Source: Nilaparvata lugens
Taxonomy: Eukaryota > Arthropoda > Insecta > Hemiptera > Delphacidae
Direction: 5' to 3'
Assembly: GCF_014356525.2 (NCBI RefSeq)
Contig: NC_052511.1
Location: 49,776,510 to 49,840,509 of the forward strand
DNA length: 64,000 nt
The translations under genes and the position numbers were made by a program. How positions within the stretch are numbered: the stretch's first letter is position 1; each line of letters begins with the position of its first letter. Positions 32,279 to 42,162 of the stretch are shown in pieces. The notes under the pieces were generated by a model. That model ran no database searches. It was not told the DNA's origin and saw only the letters and a list, made by a program, of their open reading frames with translations.

Positions 32279-32822
32279 GGTGTGGCGCACTCACACAACT
32301 CACAAAACGCGCATCTCAAGTCTACTATTCCAAGATCTGAGCCAGCTGGTGATAGGACAATAACGCTGGAGACACACGAGGTCTGCTATCTCTTCATAGT
32401 GAATGATTCAATAGAATCAACAGTTGCCAACCGTTTGCAATTGAATAATCACATTTTCTCGAATTCCGAGCTTATTTTAAATTTTAGGTGAAAATGTTAC
32501 TGGTCATCAATTGTAGTGATTTTCATGCCCAATCTTTTCCACTTGGAAGTTTTTGTTTAAATTGTATCTGAAGCCCGATAATTGAGAATCTAAAATCAAA
32601 CTTTGCATAGATGGGGCGGAGCTCCTGGAATTTTCACAGATTTTTGACTAGTGACAGTTGATAGAGCTTATCAATGACTATTTTAGGTATGAATTTGATC
32701 AAAATCGTTGGAGCCGTTTTCGAGAAAATCGCGAAAACCCCTGTTTTTGACAACATTTTCGCCATTTTAGCCGCCATCTTGAATTGCATTTGATCGAAAT
32801 TGTTCGTGTCGGATCCTTATAG
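32279..32822 (+). mobile_element. Family E element, copy E2 (internally deleted, 3'-truncated)
   Basis: It begins GGTGTGGCGCACTCACACAA, has a deletion in the first 100 bp relative to E1, and keeps the GAATTTGATCAAAATCGTTG and TTAGCCGCCATCTTGAATTG blocks. It stops at CGGATCCTTATAG, about 180 bp short of the E1 end. Confidence 0.8.
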
Positions 32823-32839
32823 GGGAAGGATTCAATAAA

Positions 32840-33560
32840 AGCTAAAGTTCTTTAGATATTTTTTCAATCTTTTTTTATATGAGAATACAGTATCTCAATT
32901 TCTTCCCATACAGTCTTGAAAATGACATCAGACCAATGGCGATAAAGTCGATTTTTGAAATTCGTTGCAGTATATCAATCGGTATCGCGAATGTTGTTCT
33001 TAAGGTGTGCTATGGCCCATGGTCGATCGACATAAACCAGGGGTTCCAAATAACCACATAAAAAACGCATTGAGGAAACGCTAGTGGAAATGAGCTTTGT
33101 CAAATGACCGCGTCTTCAGGCAGGTTGTCAATCAGCATATCACATGCATTTTGACGGGCAACAAAATCGCGTTCAGTCAATTATTGAACAACAGCCAATT
33201 CATAGGGATGAAATTGAAGATCTTCATGGAAAACTCGTTGAACGGTGGAGTCAGAAATTGCCATAGCAGCTGCGAGTTTGCGAGCCGAACGCCGGGGAGA
33301 ACGCAAAACTGACTGCCTCACTCTTTCAATATTTTCTGGAGTTCTGATGGTTCGTTGAAGTCCATCTCTGGGTTTAGTGACACTTCCACACTCCTGAAAT
33401 CAATTAACACAAGACAGAATAGAATTATGGCCAGGATAGAGTCTGTGGGGAGGAATTTCAAATCGAGCGCGGAAGGTGGTCGACCATTAGAAAAGAAGCT
33501 TTCAACTTCGAAGGCCCGCTGCTCTCTAGACCGGAGCATGATGGCTGTTTACTTGAGGGA
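32840..33560 (-). pseudogene. Tc1/mariner-like transposase pseudogene without catalytic core
   Basis: Minus-strand pieces, in order and in different frames: an N-terminal SREQRAFEVESFFSNGR; GHNSILSCVN; then TPENIERVRQSVLRSPRRSA, AMAISDSTVQRVFHEDLQFH and ARQNACDMLIDNLPEDAVI (a helix-turn-helix DNA-binding region); and finally YVDRPWAIAHLKNNIRD and SDVIFKT from the C-terminus. This order is that of the widespread arthropod IS630/Tc1-mariner-type transposases of about 350 residues. Everything between ...PEDAV and ...YVDRP, which should hold the three acidic catalytic residues, is deleted. Several frameshifts and stops remain. The reading is confident for family, not for subfamily. Confidence 0.85.
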
Positions 33561-33671
33561 GGATGAATTTGAGAACGTCACCCGCCCCCTCCTGCCCATC
33601 TACATGACCAATTCAACACAAGGGAATTTTTCCAAATAAGTTTCTCTGGCTCACTTGTACATAGGAAATTC

Positions 33672-33702
33672 ACACTGCCATTATAACGTGGACCTCACTA
33701 TA
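33672..33702. mobile_element. Isolated MITE family A end
   Basis: Only the inverted end is present (CACTGCCATTATAACGTGGA through CCTCACTATA), about 110 bp upstream of the broken transposase. The other end is not visible. Confidence 0.7.
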
Positions 33703-33892
33703 CCTATGACTCCTCTCAACAATATCATAGATAAAAGAACATAAGTTCTAATTTAAGGCATAAGTTCTAAGTTAAGGAGCATAAGTTCACTATATTTCTT
33801 GTCTCTGACAATATTCAATCAAGTCTGGAAATATGTGACTCCTTTCCAAGCCCCTCTCACTGTAAATCACTTCCATAAAACCTTTCCTCAAT

Positions 33893-33985
33893 CATGTTAC
33901 ACAGTGAAATTCACTTAAAACCGTCAGCATTTTTTATAAATAGCATGAATGTTTCCTTCCCTTTCAACCAATGCTGGAAGTCAAT
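33893..33985. repeat. Repeat R fragment
   Basis: GTGAAATTCACTT, ACCGTCAGCATTTTTTATAA and CATGAATGTTTCCTTCC correspond to the units at 57596-57790 and 24320-24412. Confidence 0.5.
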
Positions 33986-34232
33986 CTACCCAGTTTCCTG
34001 CAACTCCATCCCCCACCACAACTCAATTACCAGATAACATGTTACATGAATCCCTCATGTAATAAATTATGTTGTTGAACACTGCATGTTGCGAGCATTA
34101 CATAATAAATTTTGCAGTTATGATGCTGCTGCCAGTCTGTGAAGTATGTTTCAACCAAATATGTTACGAGTGGACATTTTGATAGTTCACCACTTCAGAA
34201 TAGATTAGCACAGTTTCCTCTATTTCTTTCCT

Positions 34233-34500
34233 ATGAGTCATGCTCATTTTCCTGTTTTTGTTGTATTTATTCTTGTTTTGTTTCTTCTTTTCTTCCTTTC
34301 TATTATTCTTCTTCTTGTTCTTGTTCTTCTTCTTCTTCTTGTTCTTCTTCTTCTTCTTCTTCTCTTCTTCTTCTTCTTCTTCTTCTTCTTCTTCTTCTTC
34401 TTGTTCTTGTTCTTCTTCTTCTTCATCTTCTTCTCCTTCTTTTCCTCCTATCACATCTCCTCCTTCTTCTCCTATCACATCTCCTCCTTGTTCACGATCA
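34233..34500 (+). repeat. CTT / polypyrimidine tract
   Basis: A (TTC)n core with TTG interruptions at 34307-34435, followed by a duplicated CCTATCACATCTCCTCCTT at 34446 and 34470. All frames of 60-158 codons over it are low-complexity artefacts. Confidence 0.85.
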
Positions 34501-35039
34501 TCGCCTCCTTCTTCCTCATCAGGCTTTATTGCTGTTATCTATCCTTTTCCTCCCATCAGTGTTCGACGTCTATCCTTTATAGTTCTCGTTTCCTTCTAAT
34601 ACACTTGATAGTCCACTCTTCTCTATCCTTCTGTCTCCTTCTAACACCTAGCACACCTTATTCTCTATCCTGCTTGGTTCTCAGCAATTCTGTACAAATA
34701 TTTGTCTAATCTCCATTCCTGTTGACCTACTGGTATCGGTTGCCACTATTTAAATAGCGGTTTAGCTATTTTTGTTCGCTGCAATACGTAACATCATTAT
34801 AAGGAAGTGGGATTTGTTACGGCATGTTACACTGAGTACGACCAAAGCTTGATTTCCGATCACTTAAACGATAATCGTTGGTTGATTTAGTTATATAGTC
34901 ACTTGAAATTGGGTCAAACTGCAAGAATTTGGCTTCATTGTTTGATTGTTTACATCTAGTGAAGTCCTAGAAATTGGTGTAAAATAACCTAATTTGTAGA
35001 AATGTCAAGTCATAGAGGCCGGTTGAATCTCTCTCATCT
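34501..35039. other. Spacer without gene
   Basis: Nothing recognisable. Confidence 0.45.
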
Positions 35040-35149
35040 TCTATAATCAAATAAATTAGGAAAGAATTGGCTTATACAAGTACGGGATAGGAAATTCACG
35101 AATTACGCATCATCACGTCTCAACTACCACTCAATTGATTAACTTTAAA
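35040..35149 (-). mobile_element. Family S element, 3' part, cut by E3
   Basis: GGCTTATACAAGTACGGGAT, GAATTACGCATCATCACGTC and CTCAATTGATTAACTT match 43335-43430. It ends exactly where the E3 tip (TTTTTACTTTCCTTGCC) begins, suggesting that E3 inserted into S. Confidence 0.65.
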
Positions 35150-35370
35150 TTTTTACTTTCCTTGCCCTATTACCATAGGTAAGGAAAGTATTGCTTTCCG
35201 AAAAAAATTAAGGTACCCCGATTTCACACCTCGTGTGTCTCCAGAGTAATTGTCCTCTCACCAGCTGGCTAAGATCTTTGTATAGTAGACTTGAGATGCG
35301 CGTGAACACTAGCGTCAGGTGATCAATTTTTATAACGGCAAGGAAAGTTGTGTGAGTGCGCCACACCAGA
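35150..35370 (-). mobile_element. Family E element, copy E3 (220-bp deletion form)
   Basis: Both ends of E are present (ACTTTCCTTGCCCTATTACC and CGGCAAGGAAAGTTGTGTGA), while some 600 bp of the middle is lost. It is a typical MITE-like deletion derivative of E1. Confidence 0.85.
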
Positions 35371-35409
35371 TTTTTATTTTTATTCATTCATTATATTTCA
35401 CTATAATCT

Positions 35410-36107
35410 ATTTATATAAAAGCGAAATGGCACTCACTCACTGATGGACTGACTGACTGACTGACTGACTCACTCACTCACTCACTCGCATAACTAAAAA
35501 TCTACCGGACCAAAAACGTTCAAATTTGGTAGGTATGTTCAGTTGGCCCTTTAGAGGCGCACTAAGAAATCTTTTGGCAATATTTTGACTCTAAGGGTTG
35601 TTTTTAAGGGTTTAAAATTCGTCTTTTATCATGTATATTCTTCTTCTCCCAATCTCTTAATTATAATTGAAATTTCCATATCATATGTTACTGTAGAACT
35701 ATAATCTAGATAGAGTACCTCTTCGAAACAGTTGTAAACTGGCAACTAAATTAATAATCCTGTCAGGTTGGCATTAAGTTGAGTTGACTTTGTTAGGTTG
35801 GCACCAAGTTGAAGATTTAAATGCATTTATCGCGGAAAAATTGATTGGGCACTGCTACTTCAATCCTGGGAATATTATATCACTAGCAGTCAGGCTCGCT
35901 TCGCTCGCCATATCCGTTTAGCCAGCCGTTTAGTCTGGACCCCCGACTGGATTGTCCTAACATATGATAAAAATGCCCAAATGAAAAATGCAGGGGAGCA
36001 AATTCGCTCGCCTGCTGATCTCATTCTTGGACGATCCAGTCGGGGGTCCAGGGGGCGGAGCCCCCTGGCTAGACGGATATGGCGAGCGAAGCGAGCCTGA
36101 CGGCTAG
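35410..36107 (+). mobile_element. Family C element, copy 3 (complete)
   Basis: The 5' end is ATATAAAAGCGAAATGGCAC with the CTGACTGACTCACTC run. The 3' module at 35883-36106 is a 224-bp inverted repeat: CTAGCAGTCAGGCTCGCTTC pairs with the closing GAAGCGAGCCTGACGGCTAG. Each arm carries its own hairpin, CCAGCCGTTTAGTCTGG on the left and CCAGGGGGC-GGA-GCCCCCTGG on the right. Frame 35890-36111 (minus) follows this palindrome and is not a gene. Confidence 0.85.
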
Positions 36108-36244
36108 TCATAATATAGATATGACACTGGAATAATTATCATTCTTCACAATTTATCACAAGAGATTGTCATGGAGAAGGAATTTTCAAAAATAAATAGT
36201 AGAAGATAATATAATTAGTACAATTATAGTATAAGATCTTCATC

Positions 36245-36440
36245 TTCAAGCTTTCAGGGTTTAGGCATCTCTGTCTGTTCCGAACCTCATTATATCTGCC
36301 CATCTCTTCATTGGACGGCCTCGGTCTCTCTTGCCCACTGGCTCGTAGTTGAGTACCAATTTTGGTAGCCTGTCTTCCTCCATCCTATTCACATGCTGGT
36401 ACCATTTAAACCTACTTTGAGTTATCTTTTCATTTATAGA
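36245..36440 (-). pseudogene. LINE reverse transcriptase extreme C-terminal fragment
   Basis: The minus strand reads RFKWYQHVNRMEEDRLPKLV, then YEPVGKRDRGRPMKRWADIM. This is the standard LINE RT tail pattern (W..H..RM...RLP......G.R.RGRP..RW.D). About 51 residues are open before a stop near 36287. It may belong to the same LINE group as 20056-20195, but the two pieces do not overlap. It is dead sequence. Confidence 0.85.
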
Positions 36441-36496
36441 AAATACGTTTTCTTATCTCAGTATTTCTGAAATGATCTTCTATTTTTTAACTCGGA

Positions 36497-37214
36497 TTTT
36501 CTTTTGTCTGTATGTAACGCAATTACGGCCGAACGCGTTGATAGAATTCGATGAGATTTGGCAGGAATATTCCTACTTCAACTGCGCGCCGATGTATACA
36601 CAAGGTTTCTTGCACAAAAGAGATTTTGCATTTTAATGATTATATGAAAAGAAAAGGAATTGCTCCATACTCTGATATCACTATATATATCATCTACTCT
36701 GAAGACAGGATTAATCAGACTATAGGAATTATCCATAATCAATCAGCTGACAAGTGAATTACACAGATGTCTGGAGAAGCTGTGTCTATTCAAAGTAAGT
36801 AGACAGGACGTTGTCTACTAACGTTGGTGTCTATTTCTGTAAGGTCTATAATTAATTGTTTCAATCAAAGACCTTGAAGAGGTATGCATCTTTAAGGTCT
36901 TTGGTTTCAATATTTTGTTTTGCAGTCATGGTATTATTATGCGTGCCCATCAGTATCAATATTCTCACATTTTGAAAAACTAATTTAATAGGTGATTGAA
37001 AATAATCAAATGAACTAATTCTGAAGAAATTATAATATTTTTGATTGTAAAAAATTAATTTTCATCAGATCGAAAGATTATTGTGGAACTGGATGAATTA
37101 TATCATATGGAATAAAAATTCAAACGTGAACTGAGTTTGTTAACATTTCAAACAGGTGACATCAGATACTTGTGGATGAGAAAACTGCGTGAGGTCTACT
37201 GTCCACAGAACTAG
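36497..37214 (+). mobile_element. Family B element, old diverged copy 3
   Basis: Landmarks of B are present at lower identity: GTAACGCAATTACGGCCGAA, GAGATTTGGCAGGAATATTC, TGCGCGCCGATGTATACACA, AATCAGCTGACAAGTG and the end GGTCTACTGTCCACAGAACT. It is longer than the standard copy and includes a GTCTACTAACGTTG block otherwise seen only in the long form B7. The TTGACC tip is not recognisable. Confidence 0.65.
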
Positions 37215-37285
37215 TAGTATCTTAGTGTAACCAGAGAAAACTACTATAATGTATTCTGTGGTATAAGATTAATTACGGAGAATAA

Positions 37286-37727
37286 TTGACCGAGCGAAGT
37301 GAGGTCTAAGATTCAAGTCGACGGTTTGGCATTTCTCTTAATGTTGAAATGTTTGAATGTTTGAATGTCTGTATGTTTAAATGTTTATATGTTTTTATGT
37401 TGCGCATTTACGGCAAAACGCAGTAATAGATTTTCATGAAATTTGACAGGTATGTTCCTTTTTTAACTGCGCGTCGACGTATATACAAGGTTTTTGAAAA
37501 TTTTGCATTTCAAGAATAATATAAAAGGAAAAAGGAGCCTCCTTCATACGCCAATATTGGAGTAAAAATCAGACTATAGAATTATTCATCATAAATCAGC
37601 TGACAAGTGATTACACAGATGTGTGGAGAAGCCAGTCTATTGCTGTATTTCCATAAGGTCTATAGTTTCAATCAGGTACTTTTGGATGAGAATACTGCGT
37701 GAGGTCTACTGTTCACAAAACTACTAG
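37286..37727 (+). mobile_element. Family B element, copy 4
   Basis: Complete: TTGACCGAGCGAAGTGAGG to ACTACTAG, 442 bp, with a short TTGAAATGTTTGAATG repeat expansion near 37345. It sits about 70 bp downstream of the old copy 3. Confidence 0.85.
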
Positions 37728-38490
37728 TATAAATTATAGTGGATATAGTGGAAATAACACCTTGTTTTCTCAGGCTATACATTATATATTATATATCTTC
37801 CACGATCAATTCAATAACAAAGAATGAGATAGATTTCTATTACATAATATCAAGAGTACTGTATGCAAATGATGTAAAAAAAATCGTAAAATAATTCTCG
37901 TAGATTTCACAATTTTATTATCTCCTTGATTCAGTTACAAAAAAATTGAGGTGTACTTCAAAAAGAGAGGTAGGCTATAATTAGAAATATATTAACACAT
38001 TTTTTGTGAAATATTATCATAATTATTACCTGTTCAAACACTGATGATATTAGGTGCACTTAGTGTAAGTATACTGGTAAACTCTGTGGGAAATTGAAAT
38101 TTACATTTCCATAAGCCAATAATCTTGATTCACTTACATGTGCTGACTGTGAGAAACTGAGATTTGCATCCTTTTCACAATATAATCTAGATTCAATTCA
38201 AACACAGAGTTGGTGATGTAAGAAATTAATATTTTACCCATTACTTTCCTGTTGCGATAAAAACTTTGAACCAGGTTGCAGTTTCCGTTCAGAATCTTGA
38301 TTCAAAAACTTGCCGGCCTTAGAGAGTTCATTCCACCAGACATTTAATGAGCAATCAGGAAGAAAGGAAAAGTTTGGGGTGAAAGTGCTACAAAATATAG
38401 CGATCAGGTTAGCCATGACGAGTAGACAGGTTCAAGGTCATTGATAAACTCAGAAACGTAACATGCTTTTGAATGGCCGGCGCCGATTTA
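37728..38490. other. AT-rich spacer without gene
   Basis: Frame 38234-38416 (minus, 60 codons) has no recognisable domain. Otherwise nothing. Confidence 0.4.
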
Positions 38491-38600
38491 CTATAATGAG
38501 GTCCACGTTAGAATGGCTGTATTTGATTAACATTGGTGTTGCTATCCTTATCTATTATTCGACAAAGCAGATAACGCTATCCTTTTCTACCAACGCAACA
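38491..38600. mobile_element. MITE family A, left-end fragment
   Basis: CTATAATGAGGTCCACGTTA and the GCTATCCTTATCTATTATTC block are present. The copy breaks off at the start of the reverse transcriptase relic. Confidence 0.8.
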
Positions 38601-38603
38601 TGA

Positions 38604-39595
38604 TTATGGTTCTCATCTTATTTGATTGGCAGACAGCAATTTGTTGAAATAGAGCATACTGAGGAGAAAAATAATCATAGTTACAAATACAGTTATCGCT
38701 CTAATCTAAGAAGTTTAAAGTATGGTGTCCCTCAAGGGTCCAAAATTGGGTCCCTTACTATGCCTATGTTACATCAAGGGTCTGCATGATGTGGTTCGAG
38801 CACATGCCTCTGTGTGTCTCTATGCAGATGATGCTAACATCATATTTTCAGGAAAATCAATTGAGGATGTAGAACTCTCATCTGCTGTAGGCCTGTCCTC
38901 TATTAATGAATACCTGAATAATACCTGAATAGCCGAAATCTCTTGCTGAATTCAAGTAAGTCTATTGTAGTCCCCTTTTCAACAAGGCAGAACAGGAGTG
39001 AATTGTGTCCAAGCGTAGCTATGAATAACCTTTTAGATTGTGAAGATCAAACTAAATTTCTTGGTCTTTTAATAGATAGAAACCTTTCGTGGGATAATCA
39101 TGTTGCCAATGTTGTGAAAAAAATATCCCCAGGTCTATATGCATTGCGTCAAATGTCCAGTTTATGTAGTATACAAATGTTAAAATCAATATACCACTCA
39201 GTAGTACATGCACATCTATCATATGGTCTCTGCATATATGGTAGTACAAGTAAAAGTAACCTTGATAAAATTCTAAAACAGCAAAAACGAGCAATAAGAA
39301 TTATGCTGAACCTCAATAGAACTCATTCTGTAAAATTAGCTTTCTCAGACCTGGAAATTTTAACAATATATGGACAATACATATATGATGTTATAGTCTT
39401 TTTCAAAAAATTTGGTGACACAAGCTTGAGAAATAACACTCACGGTTACAATACAAGGTTTGGTCGTATAATAGAGAGGCACAGATTAGTTTACCGTGGT
39501 TGTAGGTTGTAGGTCACCTTGTCTCGTCAATATTGGAACAGACTGTCTCCACATCAAGGTTTGGTTATTTCATCGACGCATTTCAATCAAATTTG
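38604..39595 (+). pseudogene. Non-LTR retrotransposon reverse transcriptase (Jockey/CR1-like), broken
   Basis: A 5'-truncated reverse transcriptase lies in three frames. Frame one (38604-38741): WFSSYL, RQQFVEI and YGVPQGS, the motifs just before the active site. A run of four A at 38742-38745 shifts frame. Frame two holds PLLCLCYI and the catalytic box YADD at 38821-38832. An 11-bp tandem duplication (38910-38931) shifts frame again. Frame three holds LNSSKS, FLGLLIDRNLSWDNHV and YHSVVHAHLSYGLCIYGS, then a stop at 39510-39512 and some 27 more open codons. The enzyme would copy its own RNA at a nicked target. The endonuclease and 5' parts are missing, so it is a dead relic. Confidence 0.92.
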
Positions 39596-39647
39596 ATGAT
39601 CAGTTGTCAAATTCATTATCATACTGAGAACCACGTCATAATGGCAG

Positions 39648-40963
39648 TACAGTAAAACTCCAATTATCTGAATTAATGGGGACCGGGACCCATTCGGATA
39701 ATCAAATATTCGGAGTTTTTTTTTAAATCGCCATTGGAGAGAAGAAAGGTAAGTTTTGATATTGCACAATTTTTTTATTGAATTAAATGAAAGAAACATG
39801 ATATTCTTATAGAGAAAAATATATAAAAAGCTACGTTTAGATATTGCACAATTTTTTTATTGAATTGAATGAAAGAAACATGATATTCTTATAGAGAAAA
39901 ATATAGAAAAAAGCTACGTTTTGATATTGCACAATTTTTTCATTGAATTAAATGAAAGGAACATGATATTCTTATAGAGAAAAATATAGAAAAAAGCTAC
40001 GTTTTGATATTGCACAATTTTTTCATTGAATTAAATGAAAGGAACATGATATTCTTATAGAGAAAAATATAGAAAAAAGCTACGTTTTGATATTGCACAA
40101 TGTTTTTATTGAATTGAATGAAAGAAACATGATATTCTTATAGAGAAAAATATAGAAAAAGCTACGTTTTGATATTGCACAATTTTTTTATTGAATTAAT
40201 GAAAGAAACATGATATTCTTATAGAGAAAAATATAGAAAAAGCTACGTTTTGATATTGCACAATTTTTTTATTGAATTGAATGAAAGAAACATGATATTC
40301 TTATAGAGAAAAATATAGAAAAAGCTACGTTTTGATATTACACAATTTTTTTATTGAATTAAATGAAAGAACATGATATTCTTATAGAGAAAAATATAGA
40401 AAAAGCTACGTTTTGATATGCACATTTTTTTATTGAATTGAATGAAAGAAATATGATATTCTTATAGAGAAAAATGTAGGAAAAAGCTACGTTTTGATAT
40501 GCACATTTTTTTATTGAATTGAATGAAAGAAATATGATATTCTTATAGAGAAAAATGTAGGAAAAAGCTACGTTTTGATATTGCACAATTTTTTCATTGA
40601 ATTAAATGAAAGAAACATGATATTCTTATAGAGAAAAATATAGAAAAAGCTACGTTTTGATATTGCACAATTTTTTTATTGAATTAAATGAAAGAAACAT
40701 GATATTCTTATAGAGAAAAATATAGAAAAAAGCTACGTTTTGACATTGCACAATTTTTTTTTGAATTAAATGAAAGAAACATTATTTTCTCACATGTTTT
40801 AAATATAAATTAAATGTACAACGGAAGAACAATAGTGAGCGAACGCCCAAACACTGGAATCGCAGGGGGAAGAATTATAGCGCACTTAGACTTTTTTGGA
40901 CAAATTTTTTTCTGAAAGTGATAATCTGCGATTCGGAGTTCGGATAATTGGAGTTCTACTATA
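39648..40963. mobile_element. Pogo/Tigger-like element with TA duplication
   Basis: The element (39650-40961) starts CAGTAAAACTCCAATTATCT and ends AGATAATTGG-like (GGATAATTGGAGTTCTACTA), inverted ends of the CAGTA.AACTCC.ATTATC kind known for pogo/Tigger members of Tc1/mariner. TA flanks it at 39648-39649 and 40962-40963, as that superfamily requires. The interior is almost wholly an 82-bp satellite array. No transposase remains. Confidence 0.88.
39727..40785 (+). repeat. 82-bp satellite-like array, about 12.5 units
   Basis: The unit contains GATATTGCACAATTTTTTTA, TTGAATTAAATGAAAGAAAC, ATGATATTCTTATAGAGAAA and AAAGCTACGTTTT. The marker CTACGT recurs at 39831, 39914, 39997, 40080, 40162, 40243, 40325, 40406, 40487, 40568, 40650 and 40733, so spacing is 81-83 bp. 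Units are highly similar. Short periodic frames here (e.g. 40359-40586 minus) are artefacts. Confidence 0.95.
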
Positions 40964-41417
40964 TTTGATTAGCATTGGTGCTGCTATCCTTGTCTACAAT
41001 TCCACAAAGCAGACAGTGCTATCCCTTTCTGGCTCTGCAACGTTGTCAGATCGTTTTGTAACATTGTAAATTGCTTTATCAATTACTAACATATTTGATC
41101 GCTATCATGGAAATGTATTAATTAATCATTGAGAAATATAATTTCTTGACGAATAAATCCTAAATGATCATTTTAAACAAGAATGATCAGTTAATATTTC
41201 GTAGGATATACTGGTATCATCTAGCCTCTATAGAAGGCAGTTGCAAGGCAGGGAATCGGCAACACCGTTCCCATATCATTCTTCACTGCCTTAGTAATGT
41301 GGACCTCACTATACTCCATCAATAGTATTCAAGGAGTTCCATTGTCGATCTCGTTTTTGATACTAGATTTGTCGTTTGAATCTACACACAATAATCTATA
41401 AATAATCTATCTATGTA

Positions 41418-42162
41418 ATATATATAGAAGCGAAATGGCACTCACACACTGACTGACTGACTGACTGACTCACTCACTCACTCACTCACTCGCATAACTA
41501 AAAATCTACCGGTCCAAAAACGTTCAAATTTGGTAGGTATGTTTAGTTGACCCTTTAGAGGCGCACTAAGAAATCTTTTGGCAATATTTTAACTCTAAGG
41601 GTTGTTTTTAAGGGTCAAAAATTCGTCTTTTAGCATGTATATTCTTCTTATTCTCTTAATTATAATTGAAAAAATGTCCATACCATATGTCAATATAGAA
41701 CTATAATCTAGACAGAGTACCTCTTCGAAACAGTAGTTAACTGGTAACTAAATTAATAATTTTGTTAGGTTGGCACCAAGTTGGAGATTGAAATGCATTT
41801 ATCGCGGAAAAATTGATTGGGCACTGCTACTTCACTGTTTTAATCTAAAAGGCAAGATCAGATTTACTCCACTTCTTCTAATGATTTTGCATTTTTAAAT
41901 AATACGCTTAGATCTTGTAAAACTCACTCTTTCCCTGGGAATATTATATTACTAGACGTCCGGCTCGATTCGCTCGCCATATCCGTTTAGTCTGGATCCC
42001 CGACTGGATCGTCCTAACACTATGATAAAAATGCTCAATTGAAAAAAAGCAGGCGAGCGAAGCGAGCCTGCTGATCTCATTCTTCGACAATCCAGTCGGG
42101 GGCCAGGGGGCGGAGACCCCTGGCTAGACGGATATGGCGAGCGAAGCGAGCCTGACGGCTAG
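41418..42162 (+). mobile_element. Family C element, copy 4
   Basis: Complete copy, TATATAGAAGCGAAATGGCA to GCCTGACGGCTAG. The 3' module (41952-42162) is an inverted repeat opening CTAGACGTCCGGCTCG. The right hairpin is partly broken (GGGGGCGGAGACCCCTGG). Copy 5 follows with no gap. Confidence 0.85.

Larger units (their letters stand above)
39621..41313. mobile_element. MITE family A split by a pogo-like element
   Basis: The left end (CTGAGAACCACGTCATAATG) precedes the insertion, and the body (TTTGATTAGCATTGGTGCTG ... GGAATCGGCAACACCG) and right end follow at 40964-41313. Without the insertion and one TA, the two halves join exactly as in other family A copies. Confidence 0.88.

Noticed and set aside
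34139..34709. Overlapping frames of 104-158 codons in several phases
   Set aside because: All phases are open because the sequence is TTC-repeat. There is no independent coding evidence.
40359..40586. Periodic 75-codon minus frame in the 82-bp array
   Set aside because: It is a repeat-derived frame. The reading is kept open only where unit length is a multiple of 3 (81 bp units).
39727..40785. CRISPR-like regularly spaced repeats
   Set aside because: Units are contiguous with no unique spacers, in a eukaryotic transposon context. This is an ordinary tandem array.
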